Shown here: piece after piece, positions 16,694-24,908 of the stretch
Position numbering within the stretch: the first letter of the stretch is position 1
Layout: every line of letters begins with the position of its first letter
DNA from: Candidatus Kurthia intestinigallinarum
Lineage (GTDB): Bacteria; Bacillota; Bacilli; Bacillales_A; Planococcaceae
Assembly: GCF_003991225.1 (NCBI RefSeq)
Contig: NZ_JTFC01000008.1
Location: 62,001-126,000, forward strand
Reading direction: 5' to 3'
Length of the DNA: 64,000 bases
Made by a program: the position numbers and the translations under genes
The notes under the pieces: model-generated
Seen by the model: the letters and a program-made list of their open reading frames with translations, nothing else
What the model was told of the DNA's origin: nothing
Databases searched by the model: none

Positions 16694-16975
16694 ATGAATA
16701 CAACAAAACGTCATATTGTATTTGTTTGTGATGTAGGGATGGCGTTAAGTGCAATGGGAGCGGCTGTTTTCCGTAAAAAACTACAGCAGGCCCATATCCA
16801 AGCGACTGTTACGCACTGCGCACTAAGGGATTTACCTACGAATGTGGAGGTTGTTGTGACACAGCAGCCTTTTGTGGAACGCGTCAAACAGCAGGTCCCG
16901 ACAGCACAGATTGTTGTTGTTGAGCAATTTTTAACAAGTCCAGCATATGATGAGCTGATAGTAGCATGGAGGTAG
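16694..16975 (+). CDS. Stand-alone PTS IIB-like protein, mannitol type
   Basis: 93 residues. FVCDVGMALSAMGAAVFRKK matches the phosphocysteine loop of mannitol IIB domains (CDAGMGSSAMGA), with the phospho-accepting Cys kept at residue 13 but the GMGSS stretch altered to GMALS. It would take phosphate from a IIA and normally pass it to sugar bound by IIC, yet no IIC gene is present here. It lies 7 bp before the mtlR-type regulator, so it could relay phosphate to that regulator rather than to a sugar. ATG 16694 is preferred over an in-frame ATG at 16676 because homology starts there. Confidence 0.75.
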   Translation: MNTTKRHIVFVCDVGMALSAMGAAVFRKKLQQAHIQATVTHCALRDLPTNVEVVVTQQPFVERVKQQVPTAQIVVVEQFLTSPAYDELIVAWR

Positions 16976-16982
16976 GGGAAGT

Positions 16983-19007
16983 ATGTATTTATCAGCGAGG
17001 GAACGCTTAGTACTAGATGCATTATTGAAGCAACCACTAAACGTTCAGCAGTTAGCGGAGCAGCTCCATGTGAGTCGCCGGACAATTCAACGAGATTTAG
17101 AGCGCCTACATACCGTCGTAGAACAAAGTGATTTGATACTTAGTAAAAAAACGGGCATAGGGATTTCGATTTTAGGAGAGGAATCTCAAAAGCAAGCGCT
17201 TCGTGATATGTTAAATGATTTGGATATTTTAGAGGTGACAGCGGAGGAGCGTCGAGCCTTTTTAAAAGCATCTCTTCTTCGTGCAAATGGGGCGCTAAAG
17301 CTTTCATCACTTGCAAGTGAGCTCGATGTCTCCGTTGTGACGATGAGTAATGATTTAACCGAATTGACGTCGTGGCTTGAGCGTTTTGAGCTAACGATTG
17401 TGCGTAAACGTAGCCTAGGCGTTTTTCTAGAAGGTGCTGAAAAATCAAAGCGACTTGCATTAATGCAGTTATTTATAGAATTTATTAGCGAGCAAGAATT
17501 AATTAGTGTCATTCGGGGGCATGCGACGCATTTTTCGGCAGTATCGAAAAAATTATTAGGCCATACGATGCTTGAGTGCGTTCATGAAGTGGAGGCAGTA
17601 TTTAGAGACCTGTATGAGGAGCTTCCGTATACCATTACGGACCATGCCTACAGTGAGCTTGTGCTATATATGGCACTTGCAACAAAGCGCATGGAAAATG
17701 CCTTTTATATAGAAGAAACGTTATCTCTAGAAGTGAGTGAGGAGTATCATCTGGCGGAGAAATTAATGCAGGAGCTTGCAAAGCGATATGACATAACGGT
17801 AGAGCTTGCTGAAATTCAACAACTGACGATTCATTTACGCGGTGCGAAATTACGCCATGACCAGCAGTTAGCATTTGAGGATTTGGATTTACGCCTTGCT
17901 TCGCAAATCACGAAATTTATTCAATGCCTAGATGATGAAATGAATACGGCCCTAAGTAAAGATCATCAACTTTTTCAAGGATTGCTGGTTCATCTAGAGC
18001 GCGCCATGTATCGACTCACGCATCAGATGCCCATTTACAACCCGCTTCTAGCCCGTATACAGGAGCGCTATGCGGCACTTTTTGAAACAGTGCGAAAAGT
18101 GAGTGAACGTTGTTTTCCCGCGATTCATTTTCCAGATGACGAAATTGCCTTTTTAGTGATGCATATTGGCGCGGTGCTCGAACGCGCGACGCCATATGCA
18201 AATTTATCTGTATTAGTCGTTTGTTCAAGTGGACTCGGGACCTCTAAAATGCTCGCGAATCGCTTACGTAAAGAGGTGCCGGAAATTCAGCACGTATCGA
18301 CAACTTCATTACTTGAATTATCAAAGGTGCAATATACATTATATGATGTCGTGTTATCAACAGTGCCACTGCCGATTAACGAAGCAGATTATCGCCTCAT
18401 TTCGCCGTTATTGACGGATGAAGATATTGCGAATGTGCGAAGGAGCTTAACGCCGAAGCCAATTGTAGTGGTGACTGAAACAAAGGATGCGCTTGCACGA
18501 CTACGTGAGGTGCAGCAATTGACGACACAGATGGTTACAATGCTAGAAATGTTTGAGTGCATCGAGCTGAAAGAGGCTGTATTTGAGGATGCGTTAGAGG
18601 AAGCGGCAAGCTATTTACAGCAAAAAAAGTGTGTAAATGATGTACGAAAGCTCGTGGAAAAACTACTTGAGCGCGAGCAACTTGGTGGCTTAGGGATGCC
18701 AGACTCTGTACTTGGACTTTATCATACGCGCACAAATGCAGTGAATGCTGCAACCTTTCATATGTTCCGTTTAAAAGAGCCTGTAATCCGTCAAGGCATG
18801 GATGGGCAAAGGATGCCTATCCAAACGATTTTAATGCTACTTGCACCTGAGGATGTTTCCGCGGTAGCACTCGAAACGTTAAGCTATATTAGTACGCTGC
18901 TTGTTGAGAGTACGGAAACATTGCGCTTATTTGAACAGGGTACAACAGGTCAAATTGCCAATTATATTGCCAATAAATTTCAGCGTTATGTCCTGACAGG
19001 TAGCTAA
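16983..19007 (+). CDS. mtlR: MtlR/BglG-type transcription activator with PRD, EIIB and EIIA domains
   Basis: 674 residues. Order: HTH (LNVQQLAEQLHVSRRTIQRD, about 18-37), a second wHTH (SLASELDVSVVTMSNDLTEL), two PTS regulation domains (about 175-395) with conserved His, a GatB-like EIIB domain (VLVVCSSGLGTSKML, about 406) and a MtlA-like EIIA domain (LGGLGMPDSVLGLYHTRTN, about 562) with the His. Such regulators sense phosphorylation by HPr and the cognate IIA/IIB. The symbol is by architecture; the sugar is not proven. Start has GGGGAAGT upstream. Followed after its stop by a probable cre site and mtlF. Confidence 0.85.
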   Translation: MYLSARERLVLDALLKQPLNVQQLAEQLHVSRRTIQRDLERLHTVVEQSDLILSKKTGIGISILGEESQKQALRDMLNDLDILEVTAEERRAFLKASLLRANGALKLSSLASELDVSVVTMSNDLTELTSWLERFELTIVRKRSLGVFLEGAEKSKRLALMQLFIEFISEQELISVIRGHATHFSAVSKKLLGHTMLECVHEVEAVFRDLYEELPYTITDHAYSELVLYMALATKRMENAFYIEETLSLEVSEEYHLAEKLMQELAKRYDITVELAEIQQLTIHLRGAKLRHDQQLAFEDLDLRLASQITKFIQCLDDEMNTALSKDHQLFQGLLVHLERAMYRLTHQMPIYNPLLARIQERYAALFETVRKVSERCFPAIHFPDDEIAFLVMHIGAVLERATPYANLSVLVVCSSGLGTSKMLANRLRKEVPEIQHVSTTSLLELSKVQYTLYDVVLSTVPLPINEADYRLISPLLTDEDIANVRRSLTPKPIVVVTETKDALARLREVQQLTTQMVTMLEMFECIELKEAVFEDALEEAASYLQQKKCVNDVRKLVEKLLEREQLGGLGMPDSVLGLYHTRTNAVNAATFHMFRLKEPVIRQGMDGQRMPIQTILMLLAPEDVSAVALETLSYISTLLVESTETLRLFEQGTTGQIANYIANKFQRYVLTGS

Positions 19008-19021
19008 CGAAAACGATGTCA
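19008..19021 (+). promoter_or_regulatory. Probable cre (CcpA) site
   Basis: CGAAAACGATGTCA matches the consensus TGWAANCGNTNWCA at every defined position except the first. It begins one base after the mtlR stop and lies about 95 bp upstream of the IIA gene, well placed to repress the IIA-HPr-EI run or act as a roadblock after mtlR. Confidence 0.55.
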
Positions 19022-19114
19022 CTAATTCGGCGACAAGATTATCATTAGAAGCGTTTGTATTCGCTTACATGTTATTTTACAATTTAAGTAAGATGAAAAT
19101 GGAGAGCAGATAGA

Positions 19115-19567
19115 ATGAAAAAACCGGTACTTACACCTGATTTAATTCGATTAAATGCCAACCCTCATACAAAACAGCAGGCCATTCAAATGGCTGGTGC
19201 CCTGCTTGTTGAGCAAGGCTATGTTGCGCCTGACTATATTGAGGCAATGTTACTGCGTGAGCAAACATTGTCAACCTATATTGGCAATGGTGTCGCCGTC
19301 CCGCATGGTGTCGATGAAATGGGCACGCTCATTCATCACGCAGGGATAGCGATTCTTCAAATGCCGCAGGGAGTTCACTACGGGCCACAGCTCGTGACAT
19401 TACTGATTGCGGTTGCTGGACATGATGCGGCGCATTTAGCTTTATTATCACGCATTGCAACCGTTTGTATGGAGGAAGAAAATGTTGCACGCTTAGTAGC
19501 GGCGACATCGACGGATGAATTGATGACAGCGTTTTTACCATCTGTATCGTCCAACGACTTGCTATAG
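19115..19567 (+). CDS. mtlF: PTS mannitol-type EIIA
   Basis: 150 residues. The active-site stretch GNGVAVPHGVDEMG holds the phosphorylated His near residue 68, and the overall pattern (AGALLVEQGYVAPDYIEAML, LLIAVAGHDAAHLALLSRIA) is that of mannitol/fructose EIIA. EIIA carries phosphate from HPr to a IIB. With no IIC permease in the neighbourhood, its partners here are the stand-alone IIB and the regulator. RBS GGAGAG. Twelve bases to ptsH, so co-transcribed. Confidence 0.85.
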   Translation: MKKPVLTPDLIRLNANPHTKQQAIQMAGALLVEQGYVAPDYIEAMLLREQTLSTYIGNGVAVPHGVDEMGTLIHHAGIAILQMPQGVHYGPQLVTLLIAVAGHDAAHLALLSRIATVCMEEENVARLVAATSTDELMTAFLPSVSSNDLL

Positions 19568-19579
19568 GAGGAAAATAAC

Positions 19580-19846
19580 ATGGTATCAAAAGCATATACA
19601 ATCACAGCAAAAGAAGGACTTCACGCGCGTCCGTGTTCATTAATCGTGACGGAGGCAATGAAGTATACAGCTGACTTATCATTAGCCTATAATGAGAGCG
19701 AAAAGAATTTAAAATCAATTATGGCCATTATGGCTCTTGGTGTTCCACATAATGCAACAATTGAAATTCGTGCAAACGGAGCCGATGAAGAAGCGGCATT
19801 AGAAGCAATCAACGCTATTATTTACGCTGAAAAATTAGCACAATAA
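19580..19846 (+). CDS. ptsH: Phosphocarrier protein HPr
   Basis: 88 residues with His15 in KEGLHARPCS, the residue phosphorylated by EI, and Ser46 in NLKSIMAIMAL, the target of HPr kinase that makes HPr-Ser-P a corepressor of CcpA. Both are intact, so it should serve in transport and carbon regulation. Excellent RBS (AGGAGG). Placement between IIA and EI means this is probably the general HPr of the cell. Confidence 0.95.
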   Translation: MVSKAYTITAKEGLHARPCSLIVTEAMKYTADLSLAYNESEKNLKSIMAIMALGVPHNATIEIRANGADEEAALEAINAIIYAEKLAQ

Positions 19847-19858
19847 GGAGTGGATGAG

Positions 19859-21577
19859 ATGAGTTCAATTATTCAAGGTATCGCGGCATCTGCAGGGATT
19901 GCCATTGCAAAGGCTTTTACATTACAAGCACCAAACTTAACGGTGGAAAAACGTACGACGACGGAGGCAGCACCTGAGCATACACGTTTAGATGACGCAT
20001 TAGCTGCTTCAACAGTTGATTTAGAAAAAATTAAAGACCGTGCTCTTACCGAGTTCGGTGAAGAGCAAGCGGCTATTTTCCAAGCGCATTTATTAGTATT
20101 AAATGATCCGGACTGGATTTCCCAAGTGAAGGATTATGTGAGTAATGAACAAGTAAATGCAGAATTTGCGGTTCAAACCGTATCACAAACCTTTATTGAT
20201 TTATTTGAAGCAATGGATAATGAATATATGCGTGAACGTGCGGCAGATATTCGTGATGTAACGAAGCGTGTACTGGCGCATTTATTAGGCGAGCGCTTAG
20301 TTGATTTAACAGCGATTGATGAACAGGTCATCATTGTTGCAGAGGACTTAACACCATCAGATACAGCACAATTAAATAAAGACTTCGTACAAGGTTTTAC
20401 AACAGATATTGGTGGTCGTACATCACACTCTGCTATTTTAGCGCGTACGCTTGAAATTCCTGCAGTTGTTGGGACAAAAGAAGCGACAACGATTAAACAC
20501 GGTGATACAGTGATTGTCGATGGGTTAGCGGGACAAGTCATTGTGAATCCAACGGAAGCAGAAATTGCGACCTATCGTGAAAAACAAACACAATACAGTG
20601 CACAAAAAGCAGAGTGGGCAAAACTTGCGCATGAACCTTCTCAATCAGCAGACGGACATCACGTTGAGTTAGCGGCAAATATCGGTACCCCAGAGGATAT
20701 TACAGCTGTGTTAGAGTATGGCGGCGAAGGTGTTGGCTTATATCGTACAGAGTTTTTATATATGGGACGCGATGTACTGCCAACAGAGGAAGAGCAATTT
20801 GAAGCCTATAAAGCAGTACTTGAGAAAATGGACGGCAAACCGGTTGTGGTACGTACACTCGATATTGGTGGCGACAAAGAATTACCATACTTACCACTAC
20901 CACATGAAATGAACCCATTTTTAGGTTACCGTGCGATTCGTTTATGCTTAGATGAACAAACAATTTTCCGTACACAGCTCCGCGCATTATTACGTGCGAG
21001 TGTTTATGGTAATTTAAAAGTGATGTTCCCGATGATTGCGACAGTAAATGAATTCCGACAAGCAAAAGCTGTCTTACTTGATGTGAAAGCAGAGCTACAG
21101 CAAGAAGGCATCAAGGTATCAGAAACAATTGAAATCGGTATGATGGTTGAAATTCCATCTTCTGCTGTGATGGCGGACATTTTTGCGAAGGAAGTTGATT
21201 TCTTCTCAATCGGAACAAATGATTTAATTCAGTATACGATGGCGGCAGACCGCATGAATGAACGTGTGTCGTATTTATACCAACCATACAACCCAGCTAT
21301 TTTAAAATTAGTGCAAATGGTAATTGATGCAGCACATAAAGAAGGTAAATGGGCAGGTATGTGTGGGGAAATGGCAGGCGATGAAGTAGCATTGCCAATT
21401 TTACTTGGTCTTGGCCTAGATGAATTTTCAATGAGTGCAACATCGATTTTACGCGCACGTAGTCAGCTAAAACAACTGTCTCGTGAGCAAACACAAGCAG
21501 CCATTGCGGAAATTATGACGATGGCGACTGCAGATGAAGTGGAAGCTTATGTTCGTGAACACTTTATGACAAAATAG
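19859..21577 (+). CDS. ptsI: PTS enzyme I (phosphoenolpyruvate-protein phosphotransferase)
   Basis: 572 residues, normal for EI. It starts the PTS by taking phosphate from PEP onto His190 in [19 protein letters not shown] and passing it to HPr. Other marks: the N-terminal [14 protein letters not shown], the PEP-binding [10 protein letters not shown] and the C-terminal active-site Cys in GMCGEMAGD. The ATG at 19859 is chosen over a GTG at 19850 because AAGGAG sits eight bases before it. Twelve bases after ptsH and followed by a terminator. Confidence 0.95.
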   Translation: MSSIIQGIAASAGIAIAKAFTLQAPNLTVEKRTTTEAAPEHTRLDDALAASTVDLEKIKDRALTEFGEEQAAIFQAHLLVLNDPDWISQVKDYVSNEQVNAEFAVQTVSQTFIDLFEAMDNEYMRERAADIRDVTKRVLAHLLGERLVDLTAIDEQVIIVAEDLTPSDTAQLNKDFVQGFTTDIGGRTSHSAILARTLEIPAVVGTKEATTIKHGDTVIVDGLAGQVIVNPTEAEIATYREKQTQYSAQKAEWAKLAHEPSQSADGHHVELAANIGTPEDITAVLEYGGEGVGLYRTEFLYMGRDVLPTEEEQFEAYKAVLEKMDGKPVVVRTLDIGGDKELPYLPLPHEMNPFLGYRAIRLCLDEQTIFRTQLRALLRASVYGNLKVMFPMIATVNEFRQAKAVLLDVKAELQQEGIKVSETIEIGMMVEIPSSAVMADIFAKEVDFFSIGTNDLIQYTMAADRMNERVSYLYQPYNPAILKLVQMVIDAAHKEGKWAGMCGEMAGDEVALPILLGLGLDEFSMSATSILRARSQLKQLSREQTQAAIAEIMTMATADEVEAYVREHFMTK

Positions 21578-21580
21578 CGA

Positions 21581-21619
21581 AAACACAGCGTTCTCAAGCA
21601 ATTGAAACGCTGTTTTTTT
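21581..21619 (+). terminator. Terminator after ptsI
   Basis: AACACAGCGTT and AACGCTGTTTTTTT arms around a loop of about 13 bases, directly after the ptsI stop. Confidence 0.85.
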
Positions 21620-21629
21620 ATGGAATTTG

Positions 21630-21654
21630 GTTAAAGTCCTTTTGGAAGGGGTAT
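21630..21654 (+). promoter_or_regulatory. Sigma-B-type promoter
   Basis: GTTAAA, 13 bases, GGGTAT, close to the sigma-B consensus (GTTTAA-N12-15-GGGTAT). The start of the YtxH-like gene is 36 bases downstream with a clear RBS. A SigB-like factor is encoded at 46810. Confidence 0.65.
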
Positions 21655-21689
21655 ACATATTTATAGAAAACAAGATGGAGGTTTTTAAC

Positions 21690-22067
21690 ATGGCTAAAAA
21701 GAATAATTACTTACTAGCAGCTGCAATCGCGGGTGCGGCAGCTTATTTACGAAAACCAGAAAACCGTGACAAAGCAATGGCAATGTTTAATGACACGAAA
21801 GGGAAAGTAAGCGAATTCGTGAATCAAAAGAAACAAGAGATGAATAGTAAACAAAACGCTGATAATGAGACAGGAGATCACACGATTATTCCTGACCGTA
21901 ACACAGCTTACGAATTAAATGATAAAGAAATGGTAAGCGAAGGCTCAACACAAACAGCAGTTGACTATGAAAACTTAGCCCAAGAAAAAGCAACACATGA
22001 CACTGATACATCTTTATCAGAAAATAAAGAAGAGCTTGACCCAGAAGGCGGCATTCAAAAGCAATAA
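21690..22067 (+). CDS. YtxH-like small stress protein
   Basis: 125 residues. A short hydrophobic N-terminus (NNYLLAAAIAGAAAYL) is followed by a charged helix (FNDTKGKVSEFVNQKKQEMN) and a long acidic, low-complexity tail rich in Asn, Asp, Glu and Thr. This matches the YtxH/general-stress style of membrane-attached polar proteins. The upstream sigma-B-type promoter supports a stress role. RBS GGAGG. Function unknown. Confidence 0.7.
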   Translation: MAKKNNYLLAAAIAGAAAYLRKPENRDKAMAMFNDTKGKVSEFVNQKKQEMNSKQNADNETGDHTIIPDRNTAYELNDKEMVSEGSTQTAVDYENLAQEKATHDTDTSLSENKEELDPEGGIQKQ

Positions 22068-22075
22068 ACCATCTA

Positions 22076-22107
22076 AGGCAGTGACATTTAAATGTCACTG
22101 CTTTTTT
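22076..22107 (+). terminator. Terminator after the YtxH-like gene
   Basis: AGGCAGTGACATTT / AAATGTCACTGCTTTTTT, a near perfect 13-bp stem with a T run. Confidence 0.88.
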
Positions 22108-22124
22108 GTATGGAAAAAGGGTAT
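22100..22124 (+). promoter_or_regulatory. Possible sigma-B-type promoter
   Basis: GCTTTT, 13 bases, GGGTAT. The -10 is perfect for sigma-B; the -35 is a weaker match and overlaps the T run of the terminator. It would drive the DUF6173-like and TerD-like genes. Confidence 0.45.
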
Positions 22125-22154
22125 AGGACAGTAACTAGATGAGGAGGGATTTAT

Positions 22155-22532
22155 ATGGATATGATTAATAAACCGACTGAAACGGCGAAGTCCGCTGTGA
22201 TGAATCAGCCAGAAGTCGATCAAAACCTAGCGAGTGAGTTCCATAAGCGCATTATGGAAATGATTTTAGATTTTGAAGAGGAATTGGATGAAGAACATGA
22301 AATTGGTGTAAAGCTCGTAAACTTTGGTCAAACGGTGCAATTTAATATTACAGGCATCGGGTATTATAATCCAAGTTTGATTCATTTTCATGGGCAAACA
22401 GAGCAGGGAAATCGTATTGAGCTTGTACAACATGTATCGCAAATAAGTTTTTTACTGATGGCTATGAAAAAAGCAGATCCCGATCCAGAGGTACCACCAA
22501 AGCGTATTGGATTTATGAAGGATGAAGAATAG
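22155..22532 (+). CDS. DUF6173-like protein
   Basis: 125 residues. The core EIGVKLVNFGQTVQFNITGIG ... YNPSLIHFHGQTEQGNRIEL ... VSQISFLLMAMKK resembles DUF6173, a small alpha/beta family of unknown function; the assignment is from memory of the pattern and should be treated as tentative. It is soluble with no signal peptide. RBS GAGGAGGG. The next gene, a TerD-like protein, starts nine bases later, so the two probably act together, under a putative sigma-B-type promoter. Confidence 0.6.
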   Translation: MDMINKPTETAKSAVMNQPEVDQNLASEFHKRIMEMILDFEEELDEEHEIGVKLVNFGQTVQFNITGIGYYNPSLIHFHGQTEQGNRIELVQHVSQISFLLMAMKKADPDPEVPPKRIGFMKDEE

Positions 22533-22541
22533 GGGGCCATT

Positions 22542-23651
22542 ATGGATTTAAAAAGAGGACAAAAAATCGCAATTGAGCCGGTGGATAGCTGTACGCTTAC
22601 AGTAGAATGGTCTACTCCGAAAAAAGCAATGGATGTTGATGTGTCAGCCTTTTTGTTAGATGCAAATAATCGCTGTGTGCGTGATGAACATTTTATTTTT
22701 TATGGGCAGCCACAGAGTCCGAATCAATCTGTACAATATCGTAAACAAACGGAGCAGGATGGCACGATTGAAGTGTTACTAAATCAAGTGCCGCAAGATG
22801 TAGAACGGATTGCTATTACGTTAACGATTCACGAAGGGGATACACAAAATTTGCGCTTTGAGCAAATCGACAAAATTCATTTGACGGTTGGAAATCGTCA
22901 TCATTATCATTTTGGTGAGGACTTACAACAGGAAACAGCGATTGTTGTAGCAGAGCTTTATCGTCATAATGGCGCATGGAAATTAAATGTCATTGGTAGT
23001 GGTTTTAACGGTGGACTTCAGGCATTATGTGAAAACTATGGTTTAGAAATCATTGATACACCGAAAGAATCTGTAGAGAAACCAGCGCCTGTGAAGCTTG
23101 AAAAAATGAATGTTAATTTGGAAAAGCGTCAATCTGTGTCGATTGCAAAATCAGAGAAATTTATTGCAACGCTTGAGTGGGCCAATCCGAAAAAAGATTT
23201 AGACTTGTATTGCTTTTATGTGTTGGCAAATGGAGAAACAGGAAAAGTGTATTACCGAGATATGGGGAATGCGAGTAAAGCACCGTATATTACATTAGAT
23301 GGTGATAGTAAAACCGCGGGACAGGAAACGATTATTATTCACCAGCCTTCAAAAATTAGCTATGTGCTAATTGCGGCGTATAGTGCTGTAAGTAACGGCT
23401 TTGGGAGCTTCAAGAAGATGAAGGCACAGGCTGTTGTGGATAATCAATTAGGGCAGCGTGTGACAAGTGGTTTATTTGAAAAAAACAACTTTGCCTATTG
23501 GGTAGCCATTGCTCATATTGATTTGAGTGAGACATCAAATGCGCGTGTGAGCCATGTCGAGAAATATTCAAAATCTGGCTCTGAACGTTCACCGGCCTTA
23601 TATACGGATGGAACATTTGAAATGGATAAAGGACCAGTAGAATTTAAATAA
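22542..23651 (+). CDS. Tandem TerD-family protein
   Basis: 369 residues containing two TerD-like halves. Half one begins LKRGQKIAI and has VSAFLLDANNRC...FIFYGQPQSPNQSV and the terminal AELYRHNGAWKLNVIG-type strands; half two begins VNLEKRQSVSI and has FIATLEWANPKKDLDLYCFY and later AHIDLSE. TerD domains bind calcium through acidic loops and occur in tellurite, phage and stress response modules (TerA/TerD/CABP). In half one the acidic DxD loop is partly changed (KAMDVDVSAF), in half two kept as KKDLDLY. Coupled to the DUF6173-like gene. Confidence 0.75.
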   Translation: MDLKRGQKIAIEPVDSCTLTVEWSTPKKAMDVDVSAFLLDANNRCVRDEHFIFYGQPQSPNQSVQYRKQTEQDGTIEVLLNQVPQDVERIAITLTIHEGDTQNLRFEQIDKIHLTVGNRHHYHFGEDLQQETAIVVAELYRHNGAWKLNVIGSGFNGGLQALCENYGLEIIDTPKESVEKPAPVKLEKMNVNLEKRQSVSIAKSEKFIATLEWANPKKDLDLYCFYVLANGETGKVYYRDMGNASKAPYITLDGDSKTAGQETIIIHQPSKISYVLIAAYSAVSNGFGSFKKMKAQAVVDNQLGQRVTSGLFEKNNFAYWVAIAHIDLSETSNARVSHVEKYSKSGSERSPALYTDGTFEMDKGPVEFK

Positions 23652-23689
23652 TGATCGAAGCGGGAACGCAATTATGAGCGTCTCGCTTT

Positions 23690-24094
23690 TTAAATGGCCT
23701 CATCTAATAAAGAAAAATGACCATTTTCAATCATTACTTGACCGCTTAGTAAGCTACCATGTTTGATTACTTCTTTGTGAAAAAGTGGACTGTCATCTTG
23801 AAACGGTAATTGTTGGACGAATAATGCATAGTGAATGAGCTCATGAATCAACACACGACGAAAAAGCTGTCTATTTTTACTACTAGCAAGCGAAGCATCA
23901 ATAGCAATATAAGATGGCTCATACGCATTTTTCATCACAAAAATGCCGAGGCTACCTTCGCGTAATATTTTTGTAGATACATAAATAGGTACAGTTAAAT
24001 CGACATTATAGTGTTTTCGTAAAAAACGTTTGGCAAAATGTCGTTCATTCATAACAATCAATGCAACGATTAAATAGGACCACCATTTTTTCAT
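23690..24094 (-). CDS. SprT-like zinc metalloprotease-fold protein
   Basis: 134 residues. After a short N-terminal hydrophobic stretch (WWSYLIVALIVM) comes a SprT-like region with the zinc motif HELIHYALF near residue 86-94, where both His and the Glu of HExxH are present. The third zinc ligand may be a His in LFHKEVIKHGSL. Bacillus SprT-like proteins are poorly characterised; eukaryotic relatives cleave DNA-protein crosslinks. The ATG at 24094 follows GAGGTGG; an in-frame GTG lies four codons upstream. Convergent with the TerD gene. Confidence 0.75.
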   Translation of the reverse strand: MKKWWSYLIVALIVMNERHFAKRFLRKHYNVDLTVPIYVSTKILREGSLGIFVMKNAYEPSYIAIDASLASSKNRQLFRRVLIHELIHYALFVQQLPFQDDSPLFHKEVIKHGSLLSGQVMIENGHFSLLDEAI

Positions 24095-24255
24095 TCCTAT
24101 CACCACCTCATTTTATTTATTTTTAGTATAGCAAACGTTTGTTCGTATTTCAAGTAATCTACTTTTCCCCTCATATTTAGTAAGGGTTTAAATTGCGAAA
24201 AAACCACAATATGGTAAAATATAACCTACATTAGATAAAAAAGGAGCCTTTTTCG

Positions 24256-24768
24256 ATGTATGGTATAGCACTATGTATTGCCGCAATGATATTTATCTGT
24301 GGAATGATTATTAAAATTAATAGAAATTCAGTTATTCCTAGTGAGCATATAAAACAACGCAAAAAATTATTAAAGCAAGCAGCAAAGGGTGATATCGACG
24401 CTCAAATTACGGTGGCACATTATTATTTTACAGGGCAATATGGTTTTGAAGAAGATGAGCATAAAGCCTATGAATGGTACTCAAAAGCTGCCAAACAAGG
24501 TAGTGGCGATGCCATGAGTAAAATAGGGGAGCTATATCAGTATGGTTTTGGTGTTGAAAAAGATAATGTGAAAGCAAATTTATGGTTCCTTAAAGGTGCT
24601 GACCAGGGAAGCGCAGAAGCCCAGTTTCAATATGCGAATGCACTTAAACAGCAAGGTGATTACCGACAAGCCTATCAATATTATTATTTAGCGGCAGAGC
24701 AGCAGTATCCAGAAGCAGAGGATGAAATGCTACGCTTGAAACATACGACAGCATTAATTGATAAATAA
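24256..24768 (+). CDS. Sel1-repeat protein with N-terminal membrane anchor
   Basis: 170 residues. One transmembrane helix at the start (IALCIAAMIFICGMII), then Sel1-like TPR repeats: AQITVAHYYFTGQYGFEEDE, AMSKIGELYQYGFGVEKDN, AQFQYANALKQQGDYRQAY. Such repeats form superhelical protein-protein binding surfaces. Partner unknown. RBS AAGGAGCC. Stop at 24768 is only four bases from repeat copy 1, which probably ends its transcript. Confidence 0.8.
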   Translation: MYGIALCIAAMIFICGMIIKINRNSVIPSEHIKQRKKLLKQAAKGDIDAQITVAHYYFTGQYGFEEDEHKAYEWYSKAAKQGSGDAMSKIGELYQYGFGVEKDNVKANLWFLKGADQGSAEAQFQYANALKQQGDYRQAYQYYYLAAEQQYPEAEDEMLRLKHTTALIDK

Positions 24769-24772
24769 AAAA

Positions 24773-24906
24773 AGAGAGGCTTCGACATACATGTAAAAAC
24801 AACCGCTTTTAGGAGCATAAGAAAAACCGGAATCGCTGTGGTGCGGTTCCGGTTTTTCATTGCGAACACTAAAAAATGAAAATGACGTGTTTTGTTCCAG
24901 TCTTTT
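24773..24906. repeat. Dispersed hairpin repeat, copy 1
   Basis: Starts AGAGAGGCTTCGACA and ends with TGTTCCAGTCTTTTT, imperfect inverted ends. The centre (24821-24858) is an excellent hairpin, AAAAACCGGAA ... TTCCGGTTTTT, with A and T runs on the two sides, so it can terminate transcription from either strand. It fills the gap between convergent genes. Shared words with the other copies: AGGAGCATAAG, TTGCGAAC, AATGACGTG. Confidence 0.85.
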
Positions 24907-24908
24907 TC

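Noticed and set aside
20700-21065. Long reverse open frames inside ptsI, acoABC and similar genes
   Set aside because: They are antisense to well-supported enzymes, have no ribosome sites and no recognisable protein features.
23655-23695. Terminator between the TerD and SprT genes
   Set aside because: AGCGGGAACGC/GCGTCTCGCT pairs imperfectly; plausible but weaker than others, so not listed as a feature.
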